From: CTSoil-043 sp963821235
GTDB lineage: Bacteria > Chloroflexota > Limnocylindria > Limnocylindrales > CSP1-4
Reading direction: 5' to 3'
Length of the DNA stretch: 64,000 nucleotides
NCBI GenBank assembly: GCA_963821235.1
Contig: CAWGCS010000001.1
Span: 1,302,001 to 1,366,000 of the forward strand
Within the stretch, counting starts at the first letter, position 1. Each line of letters begins with the position of its first letter. Under the pieces are notes generated by a model. That model was not told the origin of the DNA. It did no database searches and saw nothing but the letters and a program-made list of their open reading frames with translations. Both the position numbers and the translations under genes were made by a program. Positions 7,969 to 18,052 of the stretch are shown here, in pieces.

Positions 7969-8075
7969 GGTCCATCTCACCGCCGATCGCCGCTCCGGCC
8001 TGGCCATCCGCCGTTGCCCGACCCCGGCCGCCCGTCGAACGCGGGCTGGCGGCCTGACGGGTCCCCGGGACCGGG

Positions 8076-8588
8076 CTACGCGCGGCGTCCCTGCGGCCAG
8101 GTGCCCATGACCTGGCGGAGGATCGCGAACTCGCCGAGGTGATAGGCGTTGTGATCGCCGACGAGGCGCACCTCCCGCGTGATCGTGTGTTCCGGGGTTC
8201 CCGGAATGGTGCCGACGAGATTCGTGGCCGGGTCGGCCACGAGGTCGCGCAGGGCCCGCTGGTCCGCCCGGAAGCCGGCGACCGTGGCCGCCCACTGGTC
8301 CGGCGTGGCCATGGCGTCGCGCGGCGGCCAGTACTCCTCCGGCCAGCTGGGAGCGAGGTAGGCGCGGTCCCGGATGTAGTCGAGGATGTCCCGCTGGGCG
8401 ATCCGGATGTGCTCCAGGAGATGCCACGGCGTGTAGGGGACGTCCGGCGGCAGCCGGTTCATCGCGTCCTCCGGGAAGTCCGCGACGGCTTCGTCGAAGG
8501 GCATGTGGGCTCCCTGCCCGTCGATCAGCTCGCACAGCTCGGCGCGCACGACGCCATCGACGGTGGTGGAGGCGGCGGGGTCAGGCAT
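8076..8588 (-). CDS. DinB-like four-helix protein
   Basis: 170 residues. The DinB/YfiT-type metal histidines are in place: PWHLLEHIRIAQRDILDY in the second helix and GDHNAYHLGEFAILRQ in the last. DinB-like proteins are thiol or small-molecule transferases, or of unknown role, often stress-linked. The start codon overlaps the stop of the upstream glycine-rich gene by 8 bases, so the two are translated together. Confidence 0.87.
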   Translation of the reverse strand: MPDPAASTTVDGVVRAELCELIDGQGAHMPFDEAVADFPEDAMNRLPPDVPYTPWHLLEHIRIAQRDILDYIRDRAYLAPSWPEEYWPPRDAMATPDQWAATVAGFRADQRALRDLVADPATNLVGTIPGTPEHTITREVRLVGDHNAYHLGEFAILRQVMGTWPQGRRA

Positions 8589-8892
8589 GGCGCGGCACCT
8601 CAGGCTCGCTGGCGTCGGTCGTCGTGGCCGCCCGACCGGCTGCCCGCTCGACGGCCTCGCCGGCGACGATGCCCGCCGCCGCCCCGATCAACCCGCCGAC
8701 CGCGCTGCCGATCGGTCCCGCGACCGCCGTCCCGATGGCGATTCCGGCCGCCAACCCAACGCCGGCCTCCACGATCTCGAAGCTGCGGTCCTCCACCGGC
8801 CGGCCCAGGATCAGGCCCGCCTCCTCCGTCTCGTCCGGGGCGGCCGCTGCCGCGTCGTCCCGAAGCTCCCCTGCCACGGCTGTGTCGATCAT
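8581..8892 (-). CDS. small glycine-zipper membrane protein
   Basis: 103 residues. Between an acidic N-terminus and a polar tail lies a Gly/Ala repeat region (VGLAAGIAIGTAVAGPIGSA, VGGLIGAAAGIVAG, about 46-80) of the glycine-zipper type, which packs helices in membranes or at their surface. No signal peptide or lipobox. It precedes and overlaps the DinB-like gene by 8 bases. Codon use agrees with coding and no better frame covers this stretch; the function is not known. Confidence 0.65.
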   Translation of the reverse strand: MIDTAVAGELRDDAAAAAPDETEEAGLILGRPVEDRSFEIVEAGVGLAAGIAIGTAVAGPIGSAVGGLIGAAAGIVAGEAVERAAGRAATTTDASEPEVPRHA

Positions 8893-9030
8893 CGCGGGCT
8901 CCTTCCAGCGCCATTGGACGCCGGGACGGACGGATCCGCGAGTGCCGAAGGATGTGTGGCGCCGCTGGCGGCCCTGCGTCGCCGGAGCACGGATCCGGGA
9001 GGGGCGCCGCGCGACTACGATAGGCCCGGG

Positions 9031-11622
9031 ATGATCTCGACCGGCAGGCAGCCCCGACCCGCCGAACCCGACGGACTCGACGGCGGGTTGACCGTTGCGG
9101 AGGCCGCCGCCCGGCTGCGAGCCGAAGGCCCCAACGTCCTGGATCACGGCGGGAGGCGCTCGCTGGTCCGGATCGCCGCGAGCCAGCTCGCCAGCCCGCT
9201 CGTCCTCATCCTCATGGCGGCGAGCTGCGTGAGCATCGCCGTCGGCGACCCGGTCGAGGCCGGGATCATCCTCGCCATCGTCGCCCTGAGCGCCGTGCTC
9301 GGCTTCGTCCAGGAGGCCCGAGCCGAGGCATCGGTCGCCGCCCTCCAGGCCCGCCTGACGCTGCGGGCGACGGTGACCCGCGACGGACGCGAGCAGGACG
9401 TGCCGGTCCACGATGTCGTCCGGGGGGACGTCGTGTCCCTGGCGGCCGGGAACATCGTTCCTGCGGACGGCCGGCTCGTCGCTGCGAATCACCTGTATGT
9501 CGACGAATCGTCGCTCACCGGCGAATCGGCGGCATCGCTCAAGGCGCCCCGCGACGGTGAGCCCGACCCTGCGCCCGACGATGACCGGGACGCGCTCGTC
9601 TTCCTCGGGACCAGCGTCGTCAGCGGCACCGGACGCGCCGTGATCACCGCGACAGGGGTCCGGACGAGCTACGGGAACATCGCCCTCCGCCTCGCCGAGC
9701 GCGCGCCCCAGACGGACTTCCAGCTCGGCATCCGGGCATTCGGGCTCCTCGTGGCGCGAGTCACCCTGCTGCTCGTGGTGGGCGTCTTCGCCGCGAACGT
9801 CGCGTTCCAGCGCCCGTTCTTCGAGTCGCTCCTCTTCGCGGTCGCCCTCGCCGTGGGGCTCACCCCGGAGCTTCTGCCGGCCATCGTGATGCTGAACCTC
9901 ACCCGGGGCGCCCGCTCGCTCGCCGTCCATGGCGTGCTCGTGAAGCGCCTGCCCGCGATCCAGAACCTGGGCGGAGTGACCATCCTCTGCACGGACAAGA
10001 CCGGCACCCTGACCGAGGGCCGGCTCCGGCTGGTTCGCTCGGCCGGGATCGACCGCGATGACGCGACGGAGGCCGCTGCCGCACTGAAGCTCGCCTACCT
10101 CAACAGCCACTTCCAGGCCGGCTTCGCCAACCCGCTCGACACGGCGATCCTGACCCAGGCTGCGCCGCCCGAGGACCTGGAGAGCTACCGAAAGCTCGCC
10201 GAGCTGCCCTACGACTTCAACCGCCGCCTCCTGAGCGTGGTCGTCCAGCGGGCGGACGAACCGCCCCTCGTCGTGACCAAGGGCGCGCCGGAGTCCGTGG
10301 TCGAGCGGGCCACCAGCGTCCGCGAGGACGCCACCGCCCGCCCGATCGACGCCGCGGAGCATGCCCGGCTCGCCGCGCTGGTCGACGGGGCCTCGGCCGA
10401 CGGCTTCCGCCTGGTGGCGGTGGCCTCGCGGGTCCTCTCACCCGAGGAGCTCGCCTCGCTCGCGGCACCGGGGACGGCGGTCGGGCTGGCCGCAGCGGAT
10501 CGGCTCGAGCGAGAGCTCGTCTTCGAGGGGGTGATCCTCTTCAGCGATCCCGCCAAGGCGGGGGTGGCAGCGACGATCGCCGACCTGGCCCGCCAGGGCG
10601 TTGCCCTCAAGGTCGTGACGGGCGACAACGAGCTGGTGGCCCGCCACACCGCGGCCGAGGTCGGGCTGGGGGTCACCGGCATCCTGACCGGCGACGAGAT
10701 GCGGACGCTGACGCACCCGGCGCTGGTCGCCCGCGCTCCGGCCACGACGATCTTCGCGCGGGTCGATCCCGACCAGAAGCTGCAGGTGATCCGGGCCCTG
10801 CGGGAGTCGGGCGCGGTCGTCGGCTACCTCGGGGACGGGATCAACGACGCGCCGGCTCTCCACGTCGCGGACGTCGGGATCAGCGTGGACAACGCGACCG
10901 ACGTGGCCCGATCCGCGGCGGACATCATCCTGCTCGAGCCGAGCCTCGCCGCGATCAGCCAGGGAGTCACGGAAGGCCGCCGAACGTTCGCGAACACGCT
11001 CAAGTACATCCGGATGGGTACCAGCTCGAACTTCGGGAACATGCTGAGCATGGCCGGCGCGGCGTTCCTGCTCCCGTTCCTGCCGATGACCCCGGGCCAG
11101 ATCCTCCTGAATAACCTGATCTACGACGCGTCGCAGACGGCGCTCCCCACGGACGCGGTCGATCCGGAGGTGGAGGCGGAACCGGCCCGATGGGACATCC
11201 GTGGCGTGGAACGCTTCATGGTCGTGTTCGGTCCGATCTCGTCGCTCTTCGACGTCCTGACATTCGGCCTCCTGCTCCTCATCCTGGGGTCGAATGAGCG
11301 GGCGTTTCACACCGGCTGGTTCATCGAGTCGCTCTTCTCCCAGGTCCTCGTCGTGCTGGTGATCCGCACGCGCCGCAGCCCGTTCTGGCGCAGCCGGCCA
11401 AGCCGCGGGCTCGTCGCGGCGATCCTTGCCGCCCTTGCGGCGGCTGTCATCGTGCCGCTGAGCCCTCTCGCGCCCCTCTTGGGATTCGCGCCGCTGCCGC
11501 CGGTCTACTGGCTCCTGCTGCCCGCGGTCGTCGCCGCCTACCTGGCGCTCGTGGAGGGCGTCAAGCGGCTCCAGGACCGGCGGACGGTGTCTGCCGGAGG
11601 TCGCCACCGAACGTCGGCGTAG
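9031..11622 (+). CDS. mgtA: magnesium-translocating P-type ATPase
   Basis: 863 residues from ATG 9031. P-type ATPase motifs: TGES (163-166), phosphorylated Asp322 in DKTGTLTEG, KGAPESV, and GDGINDAP (601-608). The C-terminal helices contain QILLNNLIYDASQTALPTD and HTGWFIESLFSQVLVVLVIRTRR, the signature of the P3B MgtA/MgtB group, which moves Mg2+ inward, rather than the Ca2+ or Na+/K+ pumps. The N-terminal cation_ATPase_N region (LTVAEAAARLRAEGPNVLDH) is intact. No Mg2+ leader or regulator gene is next to it; 8893-9030 holds no clear promoter except a TACGAT about 10 bases before the start. Confidence 0.93.
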   Translation: MISTGRQPRPAEPDGLDGGLTVAEAAARLRAEGPNVLDHGGRRSLVRIAASQLASPLVLILMAASCVSIAVGDPVEAGIILAIVALSAVLGFVQEARAEASVAALQARLTLRATVTRDGREQDVPVHDVVRGDVVSLAAGNIVPADGRLVAANHLYVDESSLTGESAASLKAPRDGEPDPAPDDDRDALVFLGTSVVSGTGRAVITATGVRTSYGNIALRLAERAPQTDFQLGIRAFGLLVARVTLLLVVGVFAANVAFQRPFFESLLFAVALAVGLTPELLPAIVMLNLTRGARSLAVHGVLVKRLPAIQNLGGVTILCTDKTGTLTEGRLRLVRSAGIDRDDATEAAAALKLAYLNSHFQAGFANPLDTAILTQAAPPEDLESYRKLAELPYDFNRRLLSVVVQRADEPPLVVTKGAPESVVERATSVREDATARPIDAAEHARLAALVDGASADGFRLVAVASRVLSPEELASLAAPGTAVGLAAADRLERELVFEGVILFSDPAKAGVAATIADLARQGVALKVVTGDNELVARHTAAEVGLGVTGILTGDEMRTLTHPALVARAPATTIFARVDPDQKLQVIRALRESGAVVGYLGDGINDAPALHVADVGISVDNATDVARSAADIILLEPSLAAISQGVTEGRRTFANTLKYIRMGTSSNFGNMLSMAGAAFLLPFLPMTPGQILLNNLIYDASQTALPTDAVDPEVEAEPARWDIRGVERFMVVFGPISSLFDVLTFGLLLLILGSNERAFHTGWFIESLFSQVLVVLVIRTRRSPFWRSRPSRGLVAAILAALAAAVIVPLSPLAPLLGFAPLPPVYWLLLPAVVAAYLALVEGVKRLQDRRTVSAGGRHRTSA

Positions 11623-11699
11623 TCCCTATGGGTTGGGCCCGAGTGGCCCCCTTGGGTCGTGGGCACGGGCCTGGCGCAGGTCCACGCTGGGCGGCGTCG

Positions 11700-14360
11700 A
11701 TGAACGATCATCCGCGAACCGTCCATCCGCGCGCCCCGCGAGGCAGCGCGCGCCCCCCCCGCATCGGCGCTCACCTGGCCGCGCGCGTTGCCACCCTGGT
11801 GGCCGCGATGCTGCTCGCCACGCTTGCCGTGGCGCCCGGGCCCGTCGAGGCCGCCACGCGGCCGATGGTCCCCGCCTGCGCCGGCGTCAACCTGCGGACG
11901 AGCCCCTCCACGACCGCCACGACGAAGACCAGGCTCGCGACGAGCGCGAAGGTGACCGTCGTCGGCTCCGTCCTCGGCTCCAGCTGGAGCACCGACTGCG
12001 CTGGCTCGAAGTCCGGCACGGTCTGGTACCGGATCAGCGAGGTGAACGGCCGCACGGCCACCTCCCTCTACGGCGTGCGGTACCTGTACGCCGCGACCGG
12101 CGTCCTGAAGGCCCTGCCGGCCGCCTCCGCGACGCCAGCGCCCACCACGCCCGCGACGCCAGCGCCGTCGACGGCCGGGTCAGCCGACGCCTTCGGCGCC
12201 GAGCTCATGCGGCTCATCAACCTCGACCGGGTCGCCCTCGGCAAGCCGGCCTACCTCATCGACCCGGGCCTCGTCGCCATCGCCACCGACGCCCCGTTCA
12301 CCTGCCCGACCGACCCGTCGCTCGTGGTCCGCGGCCGGGCGGCCGACATGGCCGCCCGCTCCTACTTCGGGCACTACGTCAAGGGCTGCTACAAGGCGGG
12401 CACGAGCACGGCGTATCCGTCGCTGGACGTCGTGCGCACCGTGTTCGGCTACACCCTGGCCCGCAGCGAGATCCTCCACTGGAACTCGTACGGGTCGGCG
12501 GCATCGACGACCTACGAGCTGGGCTGCGACCTCGCCGGCTCGAGCTGCGTCGGCGGAACGACGACGACGCCCGGCACCGTCGCGATCGCGCAGCGGAGCT
12601 TCATGGGCTCATCCGTCCACCGGACCTCGGAGCTCTCCGCGTACGAGCGCTTCGGCTGCGGTGCGGCCACCGTTCCAGGAACGAACAAGACGTACCTCGC
12701 CTGCCTCTTCGCCAACGGCGGCCCCGTGCTCGCGCCGGCGCCCACCCCGACGCCGTCCCCGGATCCTTCGCCGACGCCGGCACCCACGCCCACGCCTGAC
12801 CCTGGCGCGACGCCGGCACCCACGCCCACGCCCGCCCCCGGCTCGCAGCCGATGGTCCCGGCCTGCGACGACGTCAACCTCCGGACCGGCGCCACGACGA
12901 CGGCGGCGACGAAGACGCGGCTGCCGGCCGGGGCCACGGTGACGGTCACCGCCACGGTGGCGGGGTCCGCCTGGAGCACGGATTGCGCAGGACCCAAGGC
13001 CGGCGCGGCGTGGCACAAGATCAGCCACATCAACGGCACGTCCGTCAAGGCGCTGTACGGGATCACCTCGCTGTTCGCCGCGACCGGCGTCCTCGTGCCG
13101 GCCGCCACCGCTCCGACATCGCCGAGCGTGCCCGGCACGACCCCGGCCGCGCCGACGACGGGTGCGACCTCCCTCGGCGCGACGGTCACGTTCTTCGGCC
13201 GCGGATGGGGCCACGGCGTCGGGCTCTCGCAGTACGGGGCCCGTGGCCGGGCGCTCGCCGGCCAGGACGCGGCGACGATCCTGGCCCACTACTACGTCGG
13301 GACGACGATCGGTGCCATCGGGGTCGAGACGGCCATCCGGGTCCTCCTGCTCGACAATGCGGCCTCGACGTCCGCCAACCCGCTGACCGTCGTCGGGCGG
13401 GGCGGGGAGTGGACGATCGACGGCGTCGACGCGGCCTTCCCGGCGGACGCGCGCCTCCGCCTCCTCCCGCTGACGACCGGGACGACGACGTCGTGGCGCC
13501 TCGTCGTGGACATTGCCGGGGTCGTCGCCTTCGACGGTCCGGCGTCGTACGACGTCCGCCTCCGGGGGACCTCGCCGGCCACCACCTTCCAGCTGCCGGC
13601 CCGCGCGGCGACGTACAACCTCTACCGGGGGAGCCTCAGGGTCGTGCGGTCGGGGACGACGTTCGACGTGGTGAACGAGCTCTCGCTGGAGGATTACCTG
13701 CGCGGCGTCGTGCCGGCGGAGATGCCGTCGAGCTGGCCGGTCGCGGCGCGCACGGCCCAGACGATCGCCGCCCGCTCGTACGCCGCCAACCATCTCCGGC
13801 CCGGCGTCTCGACCTTCGACGTCTACGACGACACGCGGTCGCAGGTCTACCTGGGCGTGCGGGGCGAGACCTCGGACGCGGATGCTGTCGCAGCCGCCAC
13901 GGCGGGCCAGGTGCTGGTCTACGGCAGTACGATCGCCAACGCGCTCTTCCACTCGACCGGCGGTGGGGCGACCGAGAGCAACGAGAACGTCTACGTCTCG
14001 TCGAGCGGGGCCAGGGTGGCCAGCCCGGTCGCCTATCTCCGCGGCTCGGCCGACCGCGACGAGAGCGGCGTCGCCTACGACGCCGCGGCGCCGTACGCGA
14101 CGTGGCAGACCGCGACGTACACGCTCGCCCAGCTCTCCGCGATCTTCGCCGCGGACGCCCGCACGAATGTCGGGTCGCTCGTCGCGCTCGACCTCCGCGA
14201 CCGGGGGATCTCCGGGCGGCTGGTCAGCGTGACGCTCGTCGGGACGGCCAGTGCCAGGACCGTGTCGGGAGGCGTCTTCGTCGCCGCGTTCAACGCCGGC
14301 CGACCGACCGGCGACCCGTCCGCCCGGAGCACCCTGCTGGACCTCGCGCCGATCCCCTGA
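11700..14360 (+). CDS. exported SH3b-CAP-SH3b-SpoIID fusion protein
   Basis: 886 residues from ATG 11700. Signal peptide about 20-58 (VATLVAAMLLATLAVAPGPVEA). First SH3-like repeat about 60-140 (PMVPACAGVNLRTSPSTTAT...YAATGVL); CAP/SCP domain about 160-340 (FGAELMRLINLDRVALGKPAYL, YFGHY, SEILHWNSY); a 40-residue Pro/Thr linker; second SH3-like repeat about 383-468 (PMVPACDDVNLRTG...FAATGVL); SpoIID domain from about 490 (FFGRGWGHGVGLSQYGARG, LEDYLRGVVPAEMPSSWP, QTIAARSYA). SpoIID enzymes are lytic transglycosylases acting on peptidoglycan lacking stem peptides; outside spore formers they serve as wall hydrolases or regulators. Probably an anchored wall-remodelling enzyme. The CAP insert between two wall-binding modules is unusual. 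Confidence 0.9.
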   Translation: MNDHPRTVHPRAPRGSARPPRIGAHLAARVATLVAAMLLATLAVAPGPVEAATRPMVPACAGVNLRTSPSTTATTKTRLATSAKVTVVGSVLGSSWSTDCAGSKSGTVWYRISEVNGRTATSLYGVRYLYAATGVLKALPAASATPAPTTPATPAPSTAGSADAFGAELMRLINLDRVALGKPAYLIDPGLVAIATDAPFTCPTDPSLVVRGRAADMAARSYFGHYVKGCYKAGTSTAYPSLDVVRTVFGYTLARSEILHWNSYGSAASTTYELGCDLAGSSCVGGTTTTPGTVAIAQRSFMGSSVHRTSELSAYERFGCGAATVPGTNKTYLACLFANGGPVLAPAPTPTPSPDPSPTPAPTPTPDPGATPAPTPTPAPGSQPMVPACDDVNLRTGATTTAATKTRLPAGATVTVTATVAGSAWSTDCAGPKAGAAWHKISHINGTSVKALYGITSLFAATGVLVPAATAPTSPSVPGTTPAAPTTGATSLGATVTFFGRGWGHGVGLSQYGARGRALAGQDAATILAHYYVGTTIGAIGVETAIRVLLLDNAASTSANPLTVVGRGGEWTIDGVDAAFPADARLRLLPLTTGTTTSWRLVVDIAGVVAFDGPASYDVRLRGTSPATTFQLPARAATYNLYRGSLRVVRSGTTFDVVNELSLEDYLRGVVPAEMPSSWPVAARTAQTIAARSYAANHLRPGVSTFDVYDDTRSQVYLGVRGETSDADAVAAATAGQVLVYGSTIANALFHSTGGGATESNENVYVSSSGARVASPVAYLRGSADRDESGVAYDAAAPYATWQTATYTLAQLSAIFAADARTNVGSLVALDLRDRGISGRLVSVTLVGTASARTVSGGVFVAAFNAGRPTGDPSARSTLLDLAPIP

Positions 14361-14472
14361 GGGGGGGCGGGCGCCGACATCAGCCTGCGGGCCGATCGCG
14401 GGCGCATGATAGGGTCGCCTCATGCGGGCCATCGGCGACCCGCCGGGGTCCATCGCACGCGCGGAGGACCGG

Positions 14473-16614
14473 ATGAGCCTCGACGATCCGACCGTCCCGT
14501 CGCCCACGCCGGGGCGCCGGGTTCGCCGTCCGCTCGTTCGCGTCGCGGTGGGCCTCGCGGCCGTCTCCGTTCTCCTGGGTGCAGCCGGCCTGGCATGGCT
14601 CCAGGGGACCCCGGACCCGACGCGCGGGCTGCCGGCCTGGGACCAGCTCGACACGCGGTGGGGGACCTACCTGCCTGAGCGGCAGTGGGGGACGCCCCAC
14701 GAGGCGACCGGCGGCAACGGCTGGGGCCTCGACTACCTCGAGGCGATCCGCCTCCCGTATCGCTACGGCGAGGACGGGATCGCCGGGCTGACGACCCGCG
14801 ACGGCACCTTCGACATCGGCTGGGCCGCCTGGGACGGGAAGCAGGTCCGCGTCGCCGAGCGGCTCTTCGGCTGGAGCAACCCGTCGGGGCAGCACGGCGA
14901 GGCCATCGTCGACCGGCGCACCTTCGGCGAGAACACGCCGACCACGAGCTACGACCGCTATGTCCTCGAGTACCCCGCCGCCTCGCCCCGCTTCCGGATC
15001 ACCTTCGAGGGCGCCCGCGCCGACGATCGGTCCGGCATCCTGCGGGCCACGGCGACGAACACGGGCCCCGACGCCGCCCCGCTCGACGTCGTCCTGAAGG
15101 GCTGGTTCAATGACCCGGACCTCCGGGTGGAGCTGATCCGGGACGGGCTCCTCCTGCACGGTCCGACGTCGGTGGTGGCGGTCGTGGGGTCGCGGCCGAC
15201 GAGCGTCCAGGTGAGCGGGGCGAAGCGCGCCCTCGACGCCAACCTGCGGGCCGGCGGGCTGACGGGCGACGGCCCCGGGCACATCGGCGCCCTCGCCTTC
15301 CACGTGGAGCCTGGCGCCGGCGCGTCTTCCTCGGTCCGCGTCGCCTGGGCCGAGGCCGGCGACAGCGCGACGGCGCAGTCGCGAGCCCGCGAGCTGCTCG
15401 GCGGGGCGGACGCGATCGTGGCCTTCCGCCGGAACGAGGCGGACGGCCTCCTCCGCGGCGTGGTCACCCAGCACGAGGACGTCTATCGCCAGGCCCTGGC
15501 CGGGCTCCTGTGGGCCCAGAGCCTCTACACCTGGGACGGCGCCTCGTCGTACGACCCCTCGTGGGCGGGGAAGGTCCACGCGAACGATGTCCTGATCATG
15601 CCCGACAAGTGGGAGTTCCCCTGGCTGGCCACCTGGGACACCGGCTTCCAGGCGGTCGCCGCCTCGCTCATCGACCCCCAGCTCGCCGCCGACCAGCTTC
15701 GCTTCCTCTTCAGCGATCGCTGGCAGCAGCCCGACGGCCATCTCCCGTGCGCCGAGTGGGTCATGCAGGACGAGTGCCCACCCGTCTTCGCCTGGTCGGC
15801 CTGGCGCATCGCCCGGGCCGGCGCCGGCACCGACTTCCTGCGCGAGGTCTACCCGGGCCTGCAGCGCCTCTACGACTACTGGTGGCACAGCAACGCGGTG
15901 GAGCCTCGGGGCCTCTTCACCGGTGGCTTCCTCGGGATGGACAACCTGCCGCGGGCTACCGCCCAGGCCCAGGCGGACGCCTCCGCGTGGATGGCCTTCT
16001 TCGCCCGCTACCTCGGGAAGATCGCCGACGAGGTCGGCGACGCGGCCTCTGCGGCGCGCTACGCGGCCGACCTCGACACGATCGCCAGGGCGGTGAACCG
16101 AACCCTCTGGGACGAGACGGCCGGCTTCTACTTCGACCTCGACGACAGCGGCCGCGCCTTCATCCCCACCGTGTCGTACAGCGGCCTCGTCCCGCTCATC
16201 GCCGGGATCGTCCCGGCCGACCGGATGGCGCGGGTCCTTGGCTCGCTGCGCGATCCGGCCCAGCTCCTCTCGCCGTTCGGCGTGCGCTCCGTCTCCGCGC
16301 GGAGCGTCCTCTACGAGCCCGGCTACGCGAGCCGGCGCGGGGTCAACTCCAACTGGCGCGGCCCAATCTGGGTCCCCATCAACTACCTCCTGGTCGAGGC
16401 GCTGACGCCGCTGGACCCGGAGCTTGCGGCCACCATTCGCCAGCGGGTGGTCGGGACCGTCGAGGCTGACTGGAAGGCCACCGGGCGCTTCCACGAGTAC
16501 TACGATGCCGAGACCGGGGAGGGCCTCGGGGCGGACGCCCAGACGGGCTGGACGGCCCTCGTCGCGAACCTGATCGCCGAGGGCTGGCCGGCGGAGGAGC
16601 CGGCCAGCCCCTGA
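14473..16614 (+). CDS. membrane-anchored GH63-like glycosidase
   Basis: 713 residues from ATG 14473, chosen because GGAGG sits 5 bases upstream; an in-frame ATG at 14422 would add 17 residues. One transmembrane helix near the N-terminus (VAVGLAAVSVLLGAAGLAW). The rest matches the (alpha/alpha)6 glycosidase group of GH63/mannosylglycerate-hydrolase-like enzymes, often annotated MGH1-like: WEFPWLATWDTGFQAVAASLIDPQLA, the middle GFLGMDNLPRA, and the end GVNSNWRGPIWVPINYLL followed by a Tyr/Glu-rich HEYYDAETGE. The catalytic acid is probably the Asp in TWDTGF, by family analogy. Likely acts outside the membrane on short glucosides or mannosides. Same strand as the SpoIID protein, 112 bases downstream. 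Confidence 0.82.
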   Translation: MSLDDPTVPSPTPGRRVRRPLVRVAVGLAAVSVLLGAAGLAWLQGTPDPTRGLPAWDQLDTRWGTYLPERQWGTPHEATGGNGWGLDYLEAIRLPYRYGEDGIAGLTTRDGTFDIGWAAWDGKQVRVAERLFGWSNPSGQHGEAIVDRRTFGENTPTTSYDRYVLEYPAASPRFRITFEGARADDRSGILRATATNTGPDAAPLDVVLKGWFNDPDLRVELIRDGLLLHGPTSVVAVVGSRPTSVQVSGAKRALDANLRAGGLTGDGPGHIGALAFHVEPGAGASSSVRVAWAEAGDSATAQSRARELLGGADAIVAFRRNEADGLLRGVVTQHEDVYRQALAGLLWAQSLYTWDGASSYDPSWAGKVHANDVLIMPDKWEFPWLATWDTGFQAVAASLIDPQLAADQLRFLFSDRWQQPDGHLPCAEWVMQDECPPVFAWSAWRIARAGAGTDFLREVYPGLQRLYDYWWHSNAVEPRGLFTGGFLGMDNLPRATAQAQADASAWMAFFARYLGKIADEVGDAASAARYAADLDTIARAVNRTLWDETAGFYFDLDDSGRAFIPTVSYSGLVPLIAGIVPADRMARVLGSLRDPAQLLSPFGVRSVSARSVLYEPGYASRRGVNSNWRGPIWVPINYLLVEALTPLDPELAATIRQRVVGTVEADWKATGRFHEYYDAETGEGLGADAQTGWTALVANLIAEGWPAEEPASP

Positions 16615-16651
16615 CGGCGGGCCCGTGGCGGTCGCGGACGCAGCGCTCGGC

Positions 16652-18052
16652 CTAGCCTCCGGCGAGGGCGGCAGCCCACGTCCGGCCGCCGTCGCGGGTC
16701 ATGAAGAGCTGCGAGCTCCCCTCCGAGGAGGCGATGACCACGCCCTGGTCGGCGGTCGTGAAGCCGATCTCCGACAGCGAGCCGGCACCCGGCAGGGGGA
16801 GGACGACGCTCCACGTGGCGCCGCCGTCGAACGAGGCGACGAGCTCCGAGCCGCCACTCGGGATCCCTCCGCCGACGACCACCGTGCCGGCGGTCGGGGT
16901 GGCGATTCCCGCCATGATCGAGACCGGCACGCGGGCCGCGGCCTCGGCGAACGACGCGCCGCCGTCGGCCGAGGTGAAGAGGCGGATGCCGGTGGGCGTC
17001 GACCAGAGGCCGACGTCGCAGATGGCCGCAAGGTCGACGTCGGTGGCCGCGGCGAGGGTCGCCGGCCCGTTCGCGTCGAGGCACGGCGGCCGCCACGGCT
17101 GCCACGTCCCGTCGACGAGCCGTGCGCCGCCCACCACCGCCCGGTTCACCTCGACCAGCCAGCCGGACGTGCCGTGGAGCACGATCTGGGCGGCCGGCAC
17201 GGGACCGCCGCCGACGTCCACTGTCGTCGAGGAGACGGTCCACGCGTCCTCGCCGACCGGGCTCGAGGCGATGCGCACGACCGCGCCGTCGCCGTCGAAG
17301 ATCGCCGCATGGACGAGGCCGCCGGCCGCCTCGAGGGCCATGACCTGGAATCCGGCGGGCAGGCCGGGGATGGCGATCCGGCGCCAGCTCGTCCCGCCGT
17401 CGTGGGTCGACCAGAGCTCCGGGCCGAACGCCCAGCCGTCCTCCGGGCTGGCGAAGCGGAGCCCGGCCACGCCGCTCCCGCTGAACTCGTTGACGCCGAT
17501 GGTCGTTGGCGGGGCTCCGGCCCCGGTCCAGGTCCGCCCTCCGTCGCCGGTCCTGGCGATCGCCGCGCAGGTCCCGCCCGTGCACGGCGCGCCGCCGAGA
17601 ACCCAGCCGAGGTCGGCCGAGACGAAGGTCACCGACGCCGGCTCGAAGCCCGCCGCGACGGGCAGGCCGGTGGGGCCGGGCGTCGGCGCCGCGGACGAGG
17701 CCGAAGGCGAGCCGGCCGGGGACGACGCCCCGGGCGATGACGCCGGCGAGGGCGTCGGCGAGGCGCCCGGCCCGACCGCCGGCCTGCCGACGATGGCGGC
17801 GATGCCGAGCACCGCCACGACCAGCACGACGAGACCGCCTCCCAGAGCCAGCCGTGGGCCGGGGGCGCCGGCGCCGGAGCCTGCCCCAAGGCGGTCGCGG
17901 AGCCGCGTCATCGGGGAGCGCCCCGGCCGACCCTGGCTCGACATCGCGGCCACGCCGGCGACGAGACGGTCGGGAGCGGGCTGTCGAGCCTCGTCGGCGA
18001 GCGCATGGCGGATCTCCTCCTCGAACGGATCGCTCGGTGGCTGGCGCGTCAT
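16652..18052 (-). CDS. membrane-anchored BNR-repeat beta-propeller, probable anti-sigma partner
   Basis: 466 residues. An N-terminal cytoplasmic segment of about 65 residues (DPFEEEIRHALADEARQPAP) resembles the short anti-sigma ends found next to ECF genes, followed by one transmembrane helix (69-88), a Pro/Ser/Ala-rich stalk, and an extracytoplasmic propeller with BNR/Asp-box-like repeats (ARTGDGGRTW, WSTHDGGTSW, FTSADGGASF, VASFDGGATW, MTRDGGRTW), the Ycf48-like arrangement. It overlaps the ECF sigma start gene by 4 bases. The layout fits a transmembrane sensor that holds the sigma factor until the outer domain binds something. The anti-sigma role is inferred from context; no zinc-binding H-x3-C-x2-C is present. 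Confidence 0.75.
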   Translation of the reverse strand: MTRQPPSDPFEEEIRHALADEARQPAPDRLVAGVAAMSSQGRPGRSPMTRLRDRLGAGSGAGAPGPRLALGGGLVVLVVAVLGIAAIVGRPAVGPGASPTPSPASSPGASSPAGSPSASSAAPTPGPTGLPVAAGFEPASVTFVSADLGWVLGGAPCTGGTCAAIARTGDGGRTWTGAGAPPTTIGVNEFSGSGVAGLRFASPEDGWAFGPELWSTHDGGTSWRRIAIPGLPAGFQVMALEAAGGLVHAAIFDGDGAVVRIASSPVGEDAWTVSSTTVDVGGGPVPAAQIVLHGTSGWLVEVNRAVVGGARLVDGTWQPWRPPCLDANGPATLAAATDVDLAAICDVGLWSTPTGIRLFTSADGGASFAEAAARVPVSIMAGIATPTAGTVVVGGGIPSGGSELVASFDGGATWSVVLPLPGAGSLSEIGFTTADQGVVIASSEGSSQLFMTRDGGRTWAAALAGG

